Source of the DNA: Mesoflavibacter zeaxanthinifaciens DSM 18436
GTDB taxonomy: Bacteria > Bacteroidota > Bacteroidia > Flavobacteriales > Flavobacteriaceae
NCBI RefSeq assembly: GCF_000422365.1
Contig: NZ_KE383820.1
Coordinates: 153,324 to 217,323 of the forward strand
Length of the DNA stretch: 64,000 nucleotides
Reading direction: 5' to 3'
Of the stretch, positions 54,629 through 62,966 are shown one piece after another; position 1 is the stretch's first letter; the number at the start of each line of letters is the position of its first letter. The position numbers and the translations under genes were made by a program. Under the pieces are notes generated by a model. The model had not been told where the DNA came from, searched no databases, and saw only the letters and a program-made list of their open reading frames with translations.

Positions 54629-55315
54629 ATGAAAAGTACCTTAAAAGTGGGACACAGAGGCGTAAAGGGTTACATATCAGAAAACACATTACCTTCAATA
54701 CAAAAAGCATTAGATTTAAATGTAGACGGAATTGAAATAGATGTGCATCTATGTGCGTCTGGAGAGTTAGTGGTGTTTCATGATTTTACTTTAGATAGAA
54801 TGACTAATGGTACTGGCGAAATCGGAAAACAAACTCTTAGTCAGTTACAAAACTTATTGGTAGATGGTAAGTATAAAATCCCAATGTTAACTGAAGTTTT
54901 GGACTTGATAAAAGCAAAATGTTTACTTAATATCGAGTTAAAAGGAGAAAAAACAGCGCTACCAACAGTAAAGTTGCTACATCAATATTTTGATAAAGGA
55001 ACTTGGACTTACAATGATATTTTAATAAGTAGTTTTCAAAGAAAAGAGTTAGAAGCTGTTTATAATTTTGATAAAAAAATGCCTTTAGGTGTATTAACCA
55101 AAGCAAGTGTAAATGCCTCTATACGTTTTGCAAAAACAATAGAAGCAGTTGCAATTCATCCTAATTTTGCACTTTTAAGTAAAAATAACGTAAAAGAGGC
55201 TCAAAACGAAGGTTTTAAAGTAAATGCATGGACTGTTAATGATTACGAGTCTATTGAGCGTATAAAGTCTTACGGTGTTGATGCTATAATAAGTGATTAC
55301 CCAGATAGAATATGA
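54629..55315 (+). CDS. Glycerophosphodiester phosphodiesterase
   Basis: A 228-residue cytosolic GDPD. Catalytic and metal residues are in GHRGVKGYISENT (His and Glu), GIEIDVHLCASGELVVFHD (Glu, Asp, His) and LLNIELKG (Glu). The end DAIISDYPDRI is typical. It hydrolyses glycerophosphodiesters from lipid turnover to glycerol-3-phosphate and an alcohol. No signal peptide, so it acts in the cytoplasm. Overlaps the flavoprotein gene by 4 bases. Confidence 0.93.
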   Translation: MKSTLKVGHRGVKGYISENTLPSIQKALDLNVDGIEIDVHLCASGELVVFHDFTLDRMTNGTGEIGKQTLSQLQNLLVDGKYKIPMLTEVLDLIKAKCLLNIELKGEKTALPTVKLLHQYFDKGTWTYNDILISSFQRKELEAVYNFDKKMPLGVLTKASVNASIRFAKTIEAVAIHPNFALLSKNNVKEAQNEGFKVNAWTVNDYESIERIKSYGVDAIISDYPDRI

Positions 55316-56517
55316 GGTATTTTGATGTAATAATAGTTGGTGGTGGCGCAGCAGGTTTTTTTGCGGCTATTAACATAGCAGAACAATATCCAGACGTAAC
55401 TGTAGCTATTTTAGAAAAAAGTAAAGAAGTACTGTCTAAAGTAAAAGTCTCTGGTGGTGGACGTTGTAATGTAACGCATGCAGAGTTTATTCCTCAAGAA
55501 TTAGTAAAAAACTACCCAAGAGGAGAAAAAGAATTACTAGGACCTTTTCATACATTTATGACAGGAGACACTATGGAATGGTTCGAAAAAAAAGGCGTAC
55601 CACTAAAAATAGAAGAAGATGGGCGTATTTTTCCAGAATCTAACAGTTCTCAAACTATCATAGATTGCTTTCTTTACGAAGCAAAAAAACTTGGTGTTGA
55701 GGTTATTAAACAACAAGTTGTAACAAATTTTAATAAAGATGAATATTGGCAAGTCAATACCAAAACAGACTTATATTCTTGCGAAAAATTAATAATAGCA
55801 ACAGGTAGTAGTACTAAGATTTGGACAGAATTAAATAAGCTTGGACATAATATCGTACAACCAGTTCCTTCATTATTTACGTTTAATATTAACGATTCTA
55901 GAATAAAAGAAATACCAGGTGTTGTGGCTCAAAATGTAACTGTAAAAGTGTTAGGGACTAATCTTGAGACTAATGGACCGTTGTTGATTACACATTGGGG
56001 AATGAGTGCTCCTGCTATACTAAAATTATCAGCTTTTGGTGCTGTAGAATTAGCTAAAAAGCAATATAATTTTCAAATTGAAATTAATTTTATTAACCAA
56101 GATTACGACGATGCTTTATCAACATTAAAACAAATAAAAATAGATCTTGCCAAAAAGGTTGTTGTTAATCACGCAATGTTTGATTTGCCAAAACGTTTAT
56201 GGAATCAATTAGTTTTAGCTGCACAAATAAGCGCTGAAGCAAGATGGGCAGATATAAATAAATATCAATTAGAGCAATTGTCAAATCAGTTAACAAAAGC
56301 AATATTTAATGTAAAAGGTAAAAGTACTTTTAAAGAAGAGTTTGTAACAGCTGGCGGAATAGACCTAAAAGAAGTAAACTTTAAAAACTACCAAAGTAAG
56401 CTTTTTGAAAACTTATATTTTGCGGGAGAAGTCATTAATGTAGACGCAATTACTGGCGGATTTAATTTTCAAAACGCATGGACAGGCGCCTATATATTAT
56501 CTAAAAACCTTTTTTAA
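55312..56517 (+). CDS. HI0933/BaiN-family flavoprotein
   Basis: A 401-residue NAD(P)/FAD-dependent oxidoreductase of the HI0933/YhiN group. FAD motif IIVGGGAAGFFAAINIA, the family signature KVSGGGRCNVTH, IATGSSTKIW, and the C-terminal FAVTAGGI-like FVTAGGIDLKEV followed by NLYFAGEVINVDAITGGFNFQNAW. Substrate unknown for most members. It overlaps the GDPD gene by 4 bases and precedes DUF1697 by 2 bases, forming a three-gene unit. Confidence 0.92.
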   Translation: MRYFDVIIVGGGAAGFFAAINIAEQYPDVTVAILEKSKEVLSKVKVSGGGRCNVTHAEFIPQELVKNYPRGEKELLGPFHTFMTGDTMEWFEKKGVPLKIEEDGRIFPESNSSQTIIDCFLYEAKKLGVEVIKQQVVTNFNKDEYWQVNTKTDLYSCEKLIIATGSSTKIWTELNKLGHNIVQPVPSLFTFNINDSRIKEIPGVVAQNVTVKVLGTNLETNGPLLITHWGMSAPAILKLSAFGAVELAKKQYNFQIEINFINQDYDDALSTLKQIKIDLAKKVVVNHAMFDLPKRLWNQLVLAAQISAEARWADINKYQLEQLSNQLTKAIFNVKGKSTFKEEFVTAGGIDLKEVNFKNYQSKLFENLYFAGEVINVDAITGGFNFQNAWTGAYILSKNLF

Positions 56518-56519
56518 AT

Positions 56520-57056
56520 ATGAAAACATATTTAGCCTTTTTAAAAGGTATTAATGTTGGTGGACATCATAAAATATTAATGAATGATCTTAGAGATTTG
56601 TTAAATAATTTAGGATTAAAGGATGTTAAAACATATATCCAAAGCGGTAATGTGATTTTTAAGACAGAAATAAAAGATAAAACAGTTGTAGAAAAACAAA
56701 TAACTACTGCAATTAAAAATAAATACAACTATAACATACAAGTAATTGTAAAACAACCCAAAGAAGTACAGGCTATTTTAGATAACTCACCATTTATACA
56801 AGAGAAAACGCAAGAGAGTTATTTTTTTATATTAAAAAACTCTCCATCAGAAAAAAGTATTGATCAAATACAATCAATAAGTTATCCAAATGAAGAGTTT
56901 TTTGTAACAAGTAAAGTTGTTTATTTTTATTGTAATGCTGGATACGGAAGAGCAAAATGTAATAATACTTTTTTTGAAAAAAAGCTCAATGTTATTGCTA
57001 CTGCACGTAATTACAAAACCATAAATAAAGTTTTAGAAATTAGTAAGGATGACTAG
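56520..57056 (+). CDS. DUF1697 protein
   Basis: A 178-residue soluble protein with the DUF1697 pattern: YLAFLKGINVGGHHKILM at the N-terminus, VKTYIQSGNVIF, and RNYKTINKVLEI at the end. Function unknown. It follows the flavoprotein by 2 bases and its stop overlaps the convergent TetR gene by 4 bases. Confidence 0.9.
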   Translation: MKTYLAFLKGINVGGHHKILMNDLRDLLNNLGLKDVKTYIQSGNVIFKTEIKDKTVVEKQITTAIKNKYNYNIQVIVKQPKEVQAILDNSPFIQEKTQESYFFILKNSPSEKSIDQIQSISYPNEEFFVTSKVVYFYCNAGYGRAKCNNTFFEKKLNVIATARNYKTINKVLEISKDD

Positions 57057-57613
57057 TGTTTTCTAACACAATCCCAAGCCATTTCTGTAACTTGCTTAAT
57101 TTCTTTTTCTGATAATTCTATTGCACCCATTTCTTTAAGCTTTACAGCAGATGTAATACAACCAGAAGCTGTTTGCATTAATAATCTTAACTCTACATCG
57201 TTTCTAAGATGGTCTTCATCAATTCCTTTTTGAAAAAAATCTCTTAATCCAGCTGTGTATTCTCTAACAGCTTCAACTAATTCTTTTGGCATTAACGGTG
57301 GTACAGCAACAAACTCCATAAACTTAAAAGCTAATGGGTTGCCAATGTAATAGTTAAAAAGATTTAAGCAAATTGCTTCAAATTGAGTTTTAAAATCAGT
57401 ATCAGGTAAATTAGCCATCAAAACAACACCATAATCTTGGTTAATCATTTTGTAAATTTCCTCTAAGATTTCTTGTTTGTTGTCAAAATAGTGGTAAATA
57501 GTACCAACTGCAACATTAGCCTCTTTTGCTACTTGTGACATAGGTGTAGCATAAACACCTTGTTTTACCACCAATTCTAGCATGGTAAAAATTATTCGTT
57601 GTCTTTTATCCAT
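57053..57613 (-). CDS. TetR/AcrR-family regulator
   Basis: A 186-residue regulator. The N-terminal HTH is clear (MSQVAKEANVAVGTIYHYF, about 24-42, then DNKQEILEEIY); the C-terminal ligand domain is helical and of no recognised subtype. It is divergent from mvaD across 201 bases, so it may control itself or the mevalonate genes. An inverted repeat in that gap (57740-57753) is a possible operator. Ligand unknown. Confidence 0.9.
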   Translation of the reverse strand: MDKRQRIIFTMLELVVKQGVYATPMSQVAKEANVAVGTIYHYFDNKQEILEEIYKMINQDYGVVLMANLPDTDFKTQFEAICLNLFNYYIGNPLAFKFMEFVAVPPLMPKELVEAVREYTAGLRDFFQKGIDEDHLRNDVELRLLMQTASGCITSAVKLKEMGAIELSEKEIKQVTEMAWDCVRKH

Positions 57614-57739
57614 TTGGATACAAAAAATTTGATAAGGTGAAAGAAGTTTTTGGTTAATTTTGGGAGTACTTCCACCTTAAGTTAGTTAATTAAACATTTA
57701 AATTTACACAAAGTGAATAAATAAATCAATTAATTAAAT

Positions 57740-57753
57740 TGAATGCCTATTCA
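57740..57753. promoter_or_regulatory. Possible TetR operator
   Basis: TGAAT-GCCT-ATTCA is an inverted repeat with 5-base arms in the divergent TetR/mvaD gap, about 36 bases upstream of the mvaD -7 element. Short palindromes arise by chance in A/T-rich DNA, so this is a suggestion only. Confidence 0.25.
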
Positions 57754-57788
57754 TTGTAAAACTACTAAAATTATAGAATAATAAAAAC

Positions 57789-57796
57789 TATCTTTG
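57789..57796 (+). promoter_or_regulatory. -7 element for mvaD operon
   Basis: TATCTTTG matches TAnnTTTG exactly, 19 bases before the mvaD ATG. No TTTG at the ideal distance upstream. Confidence 0.55.
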
Positions 57797-57814
57797 TCAA
57801 AAAATAAATAATAA

Positions 57815-58894
57815 ATGTTGATAGATCAGTTTTGTTTTTCATTAGATGTTAGTAAACTTAAGGAAGGAAGCGTGATTTGGGAATCTCCTAGCAATATTGC
57901 TTTAATCAAATATTGGGGAAAAAAAGAGCATCAAATTCCAGAAAATACATCAATAAGTTTCACTTTAAACCAGTGTAAAACAATTACAGAATTAACATTT
58001 GTTAAGAAAAATTTAACAGAAGAATTTTCATTTGATGTTCTTTTGGACGATCAAGCTAAACCAGAATTTAAATCTAAAATAGCTACATTTTTCAAGCGTG
58101 TAGAAGGTTATTTGCCATTTTTAAAACACTATCATTTTGTTATAAATACAAAAAATACGTTTCCTCATAGTTCGGGTATCGCTTCCTCAGCTTCTGGGAT
58201 GAGTGCTTTAGCTTTATGTTTAATGGATGTCGAAAAATTACATAATCCACAAATGACACAAGATTACTTTAATAAAAAAGCGTCATTTTTAGCAAGATTA
58301 GGTTCTGGCAGTGCCAGCAGGAGTATTGAAGGACCAATTGTAGTTTGGGGTAATCATCCAGAAATTGAAGAAAGCAGCGATCTTTTTGGTGTTAAATATC
58401 CGTATAAAGTACATGATAATTTTAGCAATTTTAACGACACAATTTTACTTGTAGATAAAGGCGAGAAACAAGTAAGCAGTACTGTTGGTCATAATTTAAT
58501 GCATGGACATCCATTTGCAAAAAATAGATTTATTCAAGCAGAAGAAAATATCTCTAAACTAAAATCTATTTTAGCGTCAGGAGATTTAAACGCATTTATA
58601 GAGTTAGTAGAAAGTGAAGCACTTACATTACACGCAATGATGATGACAAGTTTGCCTTACTTTATATTGATGAAACCCAACACACTTCAAATCATTAATA
58701 AAATTTGGCAATTTAGAAAAGAAACAGGTTTGCCAATTTGTTTTACATTAGATGCAGGAGCAAACGTTCATGTTTTGTATCCATCAAAAGAAGAAGAAAA
58801 AATATTAAAATTCATTAACACAGAGTTAGTTGCGTATTGCCAAAACGGTCATTATATTTGCGATAAAATTGGTTTTGGTGCTAAAAAGCAGTAA
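57815..58894 (+). CDS. mvaD: Diphosphomevalonate decarboxylase
   Basis: A 359-residue GHMP-family enzyme converting mevalonate diphosphate to isopentenyl diphosphate. Signature segments: SPSNIALIKYWGKK, PENTSISFTLNQC, FPHSSGIASSASGMSALAL (ATP loop), RLGSGSASRSIEGPIVVW and FTLDAGANVHVLYP with the catalytic Asp. It begins a same-strand run with mevalonate kinase, UbiA and a pseudouridine synthase. Confidence 0.95.
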   Translation: MLIDQFCFSLDVSKLKEGSVIWESPSNIALIKYWGKKEHQIPENTSISFTLNQCKTITELTFVKKNLTEEFSFDVLLDDQAKPEFKSKIATFFKRVEGYLPFLKHYHFVINTKNTFPHSSGIASSASGMSALALCLMDVEKLHNPQMTQDYFNKKASFLARLGSGSASRSIEGPIVVWGNHPEIEESSDLFGVKYPYKVHDNFSNFNDTILLVDKGEKQVSSTVGHNLMHGHPFAKNRFIQAEENISKLKSILASGDLNAFIELVESEALTLHAMMMTSLPYFILMKPNTLQIINKIWQFRKETGLPICFTLDAGANVHVLYPSKEEEKILKFINTELVAYCQNGHYICDKIGFGAKKQ

Positions 58895-58922
58895 ATTTAT
58901 ATAACCATTGCATTAATAGCTT

Positions 58923-59852
58923 ATGAAAGGTCCCTTATTTTATTCTAAAATTTTACTTTTTGGTGAGTACGGTATCATCAAAGATTCTAAAGGATTATCG
59001 ATACCATACAACTTCTACAACGGAGCGTTAAAAAAAGATAATAACTTGTCTAAAGAAGCTAAAGCATCTAACGAAAGTTTGAAACGTTTTGCTGACTATT
59101 TATCCAATATTAATAAAGATTTAGTGACTTTTGATATTGATGCACTAAATCAAGATATAGCGCAAGGTATGTTTTTTGACTCTTCAATACCTCAAGGTTA
59201 TGGAGTAGGAAGTAGTGGCGCTTTAGTGGCTGCTATCTATGATAAATATGCAGATGAAAAAATTACTGTTTTAGAAAATTTAACAAGAGATAAGCTATTA
59301 AAGTTGAAAGCTATTTTTTCTGAGATGGAATCTTTCTTTCACGGAAAATCTTCAGGATTAGACCCATTAAATAGCTACTTAAGCTTGCCAATTCTTATAA
59401 ACTCTAAAGAAAATATTGAAGCAACGGGCATACCAACTCAAAGTACAGATGGTAAAGGTGCTGTGTTTTTATTAGATTCTGGTGTTGTAGGTGAAACTGC
59501 ACCAATGGTTTCTATTTTTATGGAAAACATGAAACAAGAAGGTTTTAGAAACATGCTTAAAGACCAATTTATAAAACATACGGATGCTTGTGTAGAAGAC
59601 TTTTTAAAAGGAGATATTAAATCTCTGTTTAAAAATACAAAGCAATTATCTAAAGTCGTTTTTAATCATTTTAAACCAATGATTCCTGCACAATTCCATG
59701 AGCTTTGGAAAAAAGGTTTAGAAACCAATGACTACTATTTAAAACTATGCGGTTCTGGAGGTGGCGGTTATATTTTAGGATTTGCTCCAGATTTTAAAAA
59801 AGCAGAAGAAGCTTTAAAAGATTATAAATTAGAAGTGGTTTATAACTTCTAA
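58923..59852 (+). CDS. Mevalonate kinase-like GHMP kinase
   Basis: A 309-residue GHMP kinase: YSKILLFGEYGIIKDSKGL at the N-terminus, GYGVGSSGALVAAIYDKY as ATP loop, FHGKSSGLDPLNSYL, and KLCGSGGGGYILGF at the C-terminus, typical of Bacteroidota mevalonate kinases. It phosphorylates mevalonate. Located 28 bases after mvaD. It might instead be a phosphomevalonate kinase, but the position of the SSGLDP motif favours mevalonate kinase. Confidence 0.88.
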   Translation: MKGPLFYSKILLFGEYGIIKDSKGLSIPYNFYNGALKKDNNLSKEAKASNESLKRFADYLSNINKDLVTFDIDALNQDIAQGMFFDSSIPQGYGVGSSGALVAAIYDKYADEKITVLENLTRDKLLKLKAIFSEMESFFHGKSSGLDPLNSYLSLPILINSKENIEATGIPTQSTDGKGAVFLLDSGVVGETAPMVSIFMENMKQEGFRNMLKDQFIKHTDACVEDFLKGDIKSLFKNTKQLSKVVFNHFKPMIPAQFHELWKKGLETNDYYLKLCGSGGGGYILGFAPDFKKAEEALKDYKLEVVYNF

Positions 59853-59884
59853 AAATTATCATAAGCATAATTTACTTTAATTAT

Positions 59885-60790
59885 ATGCTGTCCAGAAAAC
59901 AAAAACATGTGTTGCTTAAATTTTTCAGCATGTTTTCTGTGGTAAGAGGTTATAATATTTTAGTAATAATTGTAGCGCAATACTTAGCGTCCATTTTTAT
60001 TTTTGCACATGATAAATCAGCAAAATCTGTTCTCTTAGATTTAAATTTATTAATGTTAGTTTTAGCATCTGCTGCTGTTATTGCTGGTGGATATATTATC
60101 AATAATTTTTACGATTCTGAAAAAGACTTAATCAATAGACCAAATAAATCTATGTTAGATAGGTTGGTTAGTCAAAATACAAAACTGTCCTTATATTTTG
60201 TGCTAAATTTTTCAGCAATAGTTATGGCTAGTTATGTGTCTTTTAAACCAGTCTTATTCTTTTCTGTTTATATATTTGGGATCTGGTTTTATTCTCATAA
60301 ACTAAAAAAAATGCCAATAGTAGGCAATTTAGTGTCAGCTATTTTAACAATAACGCCCTTTTTTGTCATTTTTGTGTATTACAAAAATTTTGATAATGTA
60401 ATATTAATGCATGCATCATTTTTGTTCTTAATACTTTCAATAAGAGAACTTACCAAAGACTTAGAAAATATTAAAGGAGATTTAACGCTTAACTACAGAA
60501 CAATTCCGATAGTTTATGGAGAGGCTACTTCAAAAAAAATGATTAGTGTTTTGGTTGCGCTTACATTAATACCTTCATATTTTTTAATTACACAGTATAA
60601 TATTGGTAAGATGAATTTTTATTTCTACATCTGTGAAATCTTATTGATAGTCTATTTATTTCTGCTCTGGAAATCTAAAACAAAGACCCATTACTTGTGG
60701 TTGCACAATATCTTGAAATTCATTTTATTGGCAGGTGTTTTAAGTATTGTTTTAATAGACTATAATGTAGTTATAGAGCGTATTTTGTGA
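59885..60790 (+). CDS. UbiA-family prenyltransferase
   Basis: A 301-residue membrane enzyme with about eight helices. First Asp-rich motif NNFYDSEKDLINRPNK (N/DxxxD) and second region RELTKDLENIKGD, both for binding the prenyl diphosphate with Mg2+. Close flavobacterial proteins are often named geranylgeranylglycerol-phosphate geranylgeranyltransferase, but the acceptor is unproven. It follows the mevalonate genes by 32 bases, fitting use of their product. Confidence 0.87.
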   Translation: MLSRKQKHVLLKFFSMFSVVRGYNILVIIVAQYLASIFIFAHDKSAKSVLLDLNLLMLVLASAAVIAGGYIINNFYDSEKDLINRPNKSMLDRLVSQNTKLSLYFVLNFSAIVMASYVSFKPVLFFSVYIFGIWFYSHKLKKMPIVGNLVSAILTITPFFVIFVYYKNFDNVILMHASFLFLILSIRELTKDLENIKGDLTLNYRTIPIVYGEATSKKMISVLVALTLIPSYFLITQYNIGKMNFYFYICEILLIVYLFLLWKSKTKTHYLWLHNILKFILLAGVLSIVLIDYNVVIERIL

Positions 60791-60801
60791 AAAATTCGTT
60801 G

Positions 60802-60809
60802 TAGCTTTG
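60802..60809 (+). promoter_or_regulatory. -7 element for pseudouridine synthase gene
   Basis: TAGCTTTG matches TAnnTTTG exactly and is followed by CA. A TTTG at 60784-60787 is only 14 bases upstream, shorter than usual. The ATG is 14 bases further on. Confidence 0.5.
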
Positions 60810-60823
60810 CAAAAAAATAAATT

Positions 60824-61666
60824 ATGAGTAGACATCAAGGTGCAAATGATAAGAGAAAAAACTCTGGAAGAGGCAGAGGAAACTCTAAAAGCAAAACTTA
60901 TGCAAGAGGTAACGCGCCAGTAAAACCTAAAAAGGTTTCTAAACAGGCGTCTTCAGATTCTGACTTAATCAGATTAAATAAATACATAGCTAACGCAGGT
61001 ATATGTTCTCGTCGTGAGGCCGATCAACATATAGCAATGGGTCTGGTAACTGTAAATGGTAATATCGTTACCGAAATGGGTTACAAAGTAAAGTTAGATG
61101 ACGAAGTGCGTTATGATGGAGCAAGAGTAAGTCCAGAAAAAAAGGCATATGTTTTATTAAATAAACCAAAGGGTTTTGCAACAACAACTAGTACAGATAA
61201 AGGTCGTACTGTTATGGATTTGGTTGCAAATGCAACAAGCTCTAGAATTAAGCCAATTGGTCGTTTAGGACGAAACTCAACAGGATTATTATTATTTACA
61301 AACGATGAAAAGATTGTAAAAAAGTTTACAAATTCTAAAAATGGCGTATCAAGATTATTTCATGTAGAATTGGATAAAAACCTTAAACTTGAAGATTTAA
61401 AGAAAATTCAAGAAGGATTTAAAGTAGACGATAAATTAATTACAGTAGAAGAGGTTAGTTATATTGATGGTTCTCCTAAAAAAGAAATAGGTATTAAAAT
61501 TAAAAATACAGGTAATACAATTTTAAGAACCATTTTTGATCATTTAAAATACGATATTGTAAAAATTGACTGTGTAGCAATTGCACATCTAACCAAAAAA
61601 GATATTCCTCGTGGTAATTGGAAGATCTTAACAGAGCAAGAAGTAAATACATTAAAAATGTTATAA
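60824..61666 (+). CDS. RsuA/RluB-type pseudouridine synthase with substituted catalytic motif
   Basis: A 280-residue protein: a basic, Gly/Arg/Ser-rich tail (1-45), an S4 RNA-binding domain (about 48-105: IRLNKYIANAGICSRREAD) and a pseudouridine synthase domain (about 110-275: AYVLLNKPKGFATT, GRLGRNSTGLLLFTND). In this family the motif is normally GRLDxxTxGLLLxTND with Asp as the catalytic residue; here residue 149 is Gly (codon GGA at 61268). The domain is otherwise intact. It may be inactive, or use another residue. The unit ends at the terminator at 61668. Confidence 0.9.
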   Translation: MSRHQGANDKRKNSGRGRGNSKSKTYARGNAPVKPKKVSKQASSDSDLIRLNKYIANAGICSRREADQHIAMGLVTVNGNIVTEMGYKVKLDDEVRYDGARVSPEKKAYVLLNKPKGFATTTSTDKGRTVMDLVANATSSRIKPIGRLGRNSTGLLLFTNDEKIVKKFTNSKNGVSRLFHVELDKNLKLEDLKKIQEGFKVDDKLITVEEVSYIDGSPKKEIGIKIKNTGNTILRTIFDHLKYDIVKIDCVAIAHLTKKDIPRGNWKILTEQEVNTLKML

Positions 61667-61667
61667 C

Positions 61668-61699
61668 AAAAAAGCCAACTTTTACAGTTGGCTTTTTTT
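61668..61699. terminator. Bidirectional terminator
   Basis: The stem AAAAAAGCCAACT pairs with AGTTGGCTTTTTT across a five-base loop, with a T tract. It serves the pseudouridine synthase gene and the convergent desaturase-family gene, whose stop is within its end. Confidence 0.93.
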
Positions 61700-62570
61700 A
61701 TTTTTCTTTCTTAAATCCGTAGGTGTTTTGACCAATAAAATCTTTAGGAAATTGGTCGTCACCTTCAAAACCAATTTCAATGGTACCACTATCTTCTGGT
61801 ACAAAATTAGTTTTAAATATATAATCCCATAAGCTTAAGCTAATTCCGTAGTTAATACCATGTCTACCTTCTGGTATAGTGTAAGCATGATGATAAAGAT
61901 GCATTACAGGATTATTAAAAATATATTTTAAAGGACCATAGGTTAGCTTTATGTTAGAATGATTTAGGTGACCAATAGTAATTGCAATAAAATGAACGAT
62001 ATAAGCTTGTTCAGGTTCAAAACCACCAAGAATCATAACGCCAAAAACCTTTAAAGGTTTGTATAAAACGTTTTCCATCCAATGGTAGCGTAAATGTGCA
62101 GCAAAACCCATTTCTTTAACGCTATGATGTACTTTATGGAAATTCCATAAGACTTCATAACGATGAAGTAGCACGTGTGTAAACCATTGTACAAAATCTA
62201 AGATCAAAAAGAAAACAAGTAGTTGTAACCAAGGCGACCAATTAGAAATATTTATTAATGCTAAGCTTTGAGTAGTTATATTAAATTCTGCAAAAAACAA
62301 ACTAATAATTTTATAAAAGCCACTTATAACTATAGAAAAAACAAAAAAGTTAAAAAACATATAGAAAGCATCTAACCAAAAGTCTTTTCTAATAATAGCT
62401 TGGTTTTTTCTCCATGGGAAAACAATCTCTAATCCCCAAACAAATAAAGATATAAAGATTAGTCCCCAAAAATAATTTGTATACCAAGGGACTTCAAAAA
62501 TTATAGATTTATAAGTCCAATTAACCGTTCCTAAAAAAGAGTTAATAAAAGCGTCTAAATATTTTTCCAT
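61698..62570 (-). CDS. Sterol desaturase/fatty acid hydroxylase-family membrane protein
   Basis: A 290-residue di-iron membrane enzyme with four to five hydrophobic segments. The His clusters are HVLLHRYEVLWNFHKVHHS (HxxxH and HxxHH) and HLYHHAYT, with a further His in HLNHSN, as in the FA_hydroxylase superfamily. It hydroxylates or desaturates a lipid; the substrate (fatty acid, sphingolipid or carotenoid) is not decidable. Single gene with a 396-base gap to arginine decarboxylase on the other strand. Confidence 0.9.
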   Translation of the reverse strand: MEKYLDAFINSFLGTVNWTYKSIIFEVPWYTNYFWGLIFISLFVWGLEIVFPWRKNQAIIRKDFWLDAFYMFFNFFVFSIVISGFYKIISLFFAEFNITTQSLALINISNWSPWLQLLVFFLILDFVQWFTHVLLHRYEVLWNFHKVHHSVKEMGFAAHLRYHWMENVLYKPLKVFGVMILGGFEPEQAYIVHFIAITIGHLNHSNIKLTYGPLKYIFNNPVMHLYHHAYTIPEGRHGINYGISLSLWDYIFKTNFVPEDSGTIEIGFEGDDQFPKDFIGQNTYGFKKEK

Positions 62571-62669
62571 TTATAAATTATGAAACTTGAATTTTAGTCG
62601 TGCAAAATACTAAATCTTACAGGTGTTTTTTGTGATTTTTGTTACAATTGAAAAAAAACAAAAAAAAGT

Positions 62670-62698
62670 TTTGCGTGTCAAAAAAAAAATTACATTTG
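62670..62698 (+). promoter_or_regulatory. Consensus Bacteroidota promoter (TTTG-17-TACATTTG)
   Basis: TTTG at 62670-62673 and TACATTTG at 62691-62698 are separated by 17 bases, matching the sigma-ABfr consensus TTTG-N17-19-TAnnTTTG in every fixed position. It is the only site I found in the window where both boxes match and are correctly spaced. Expected start near 62703-62706. It drives the structured region upstream of arginine decarboxylase. Confidence 0.8.
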
Positions 62699-62703
62699 TC
62701 ACG

Positions 62704-62880
62704 CATTTAGCTGAACATTTTGAAAACTGTTTCTATGTTCGGGCTTTTGAAAATTAGGAAGTCATATTCAAAAGCAGCTTACAGATTAAGTGACCGAATT
62801 TTAAAGCTAACTTCCGCATTTACTTCAATTTATGCTAGTCAGCATCAGCTTGGCTTTGTGCCAACTTATGACTTAAAAAT
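62704..62880 (+). ncRNA. Structured leader or small RNA candidate
   Basis: A perfect promoter lies just upstream. Elements: P1 GAACAT (62713-62718) with ATGTTC (62735-62740) plus inner GAAA/TTTC; P2 GCTTTTGAA (62743-62751) with TTCAAAAGC (62767-62775), nine perfect pairs; in the P2 loop AAGTCATA (62759-62766) is the exact inverse of TATGACTT (62867-62874), forming an 8-bp pseudoknot stacked on P2. Two small hairpins, ATGCT/AGCAT (62832-62845) and TTGGC/GCCAA (62850-62864), fall inside. GGAAGT (62757-62762) can instead pair with ACTTCC (62810-62815). No reading frame. The 3' end is uncertain; it may be the arginine decarboxylase leader or a separate RNA. Confidence 0.65.
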
Positions 62881-62966
62881 CCAAATTTGATATAATTCTT
62901 ATTATTTTTTTAACAGTAAATTTATACTGTTTTGGTAACTTTTTAGAAAATTTATAAAAAATAATA

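Noticed and set aside
57053-57056. 4-base overlap of DUF1697 and TetR as a frameshift or truncation
   Set aside because: Both proteins end with normal family C-termini; this is ordinary convergent packing.
62704-62880. Structured RNA as 6S, SRP, RNase P or tmRNA
   Set aside because: No proteolysis-tag frame for tmRNA, no conserved SRP or RNase P core, and the 5' and 3' ends do not pair as in 6S RNA. A covariance-model search would be needed to exclude the 6S-Flavo class fully, so no name was given.
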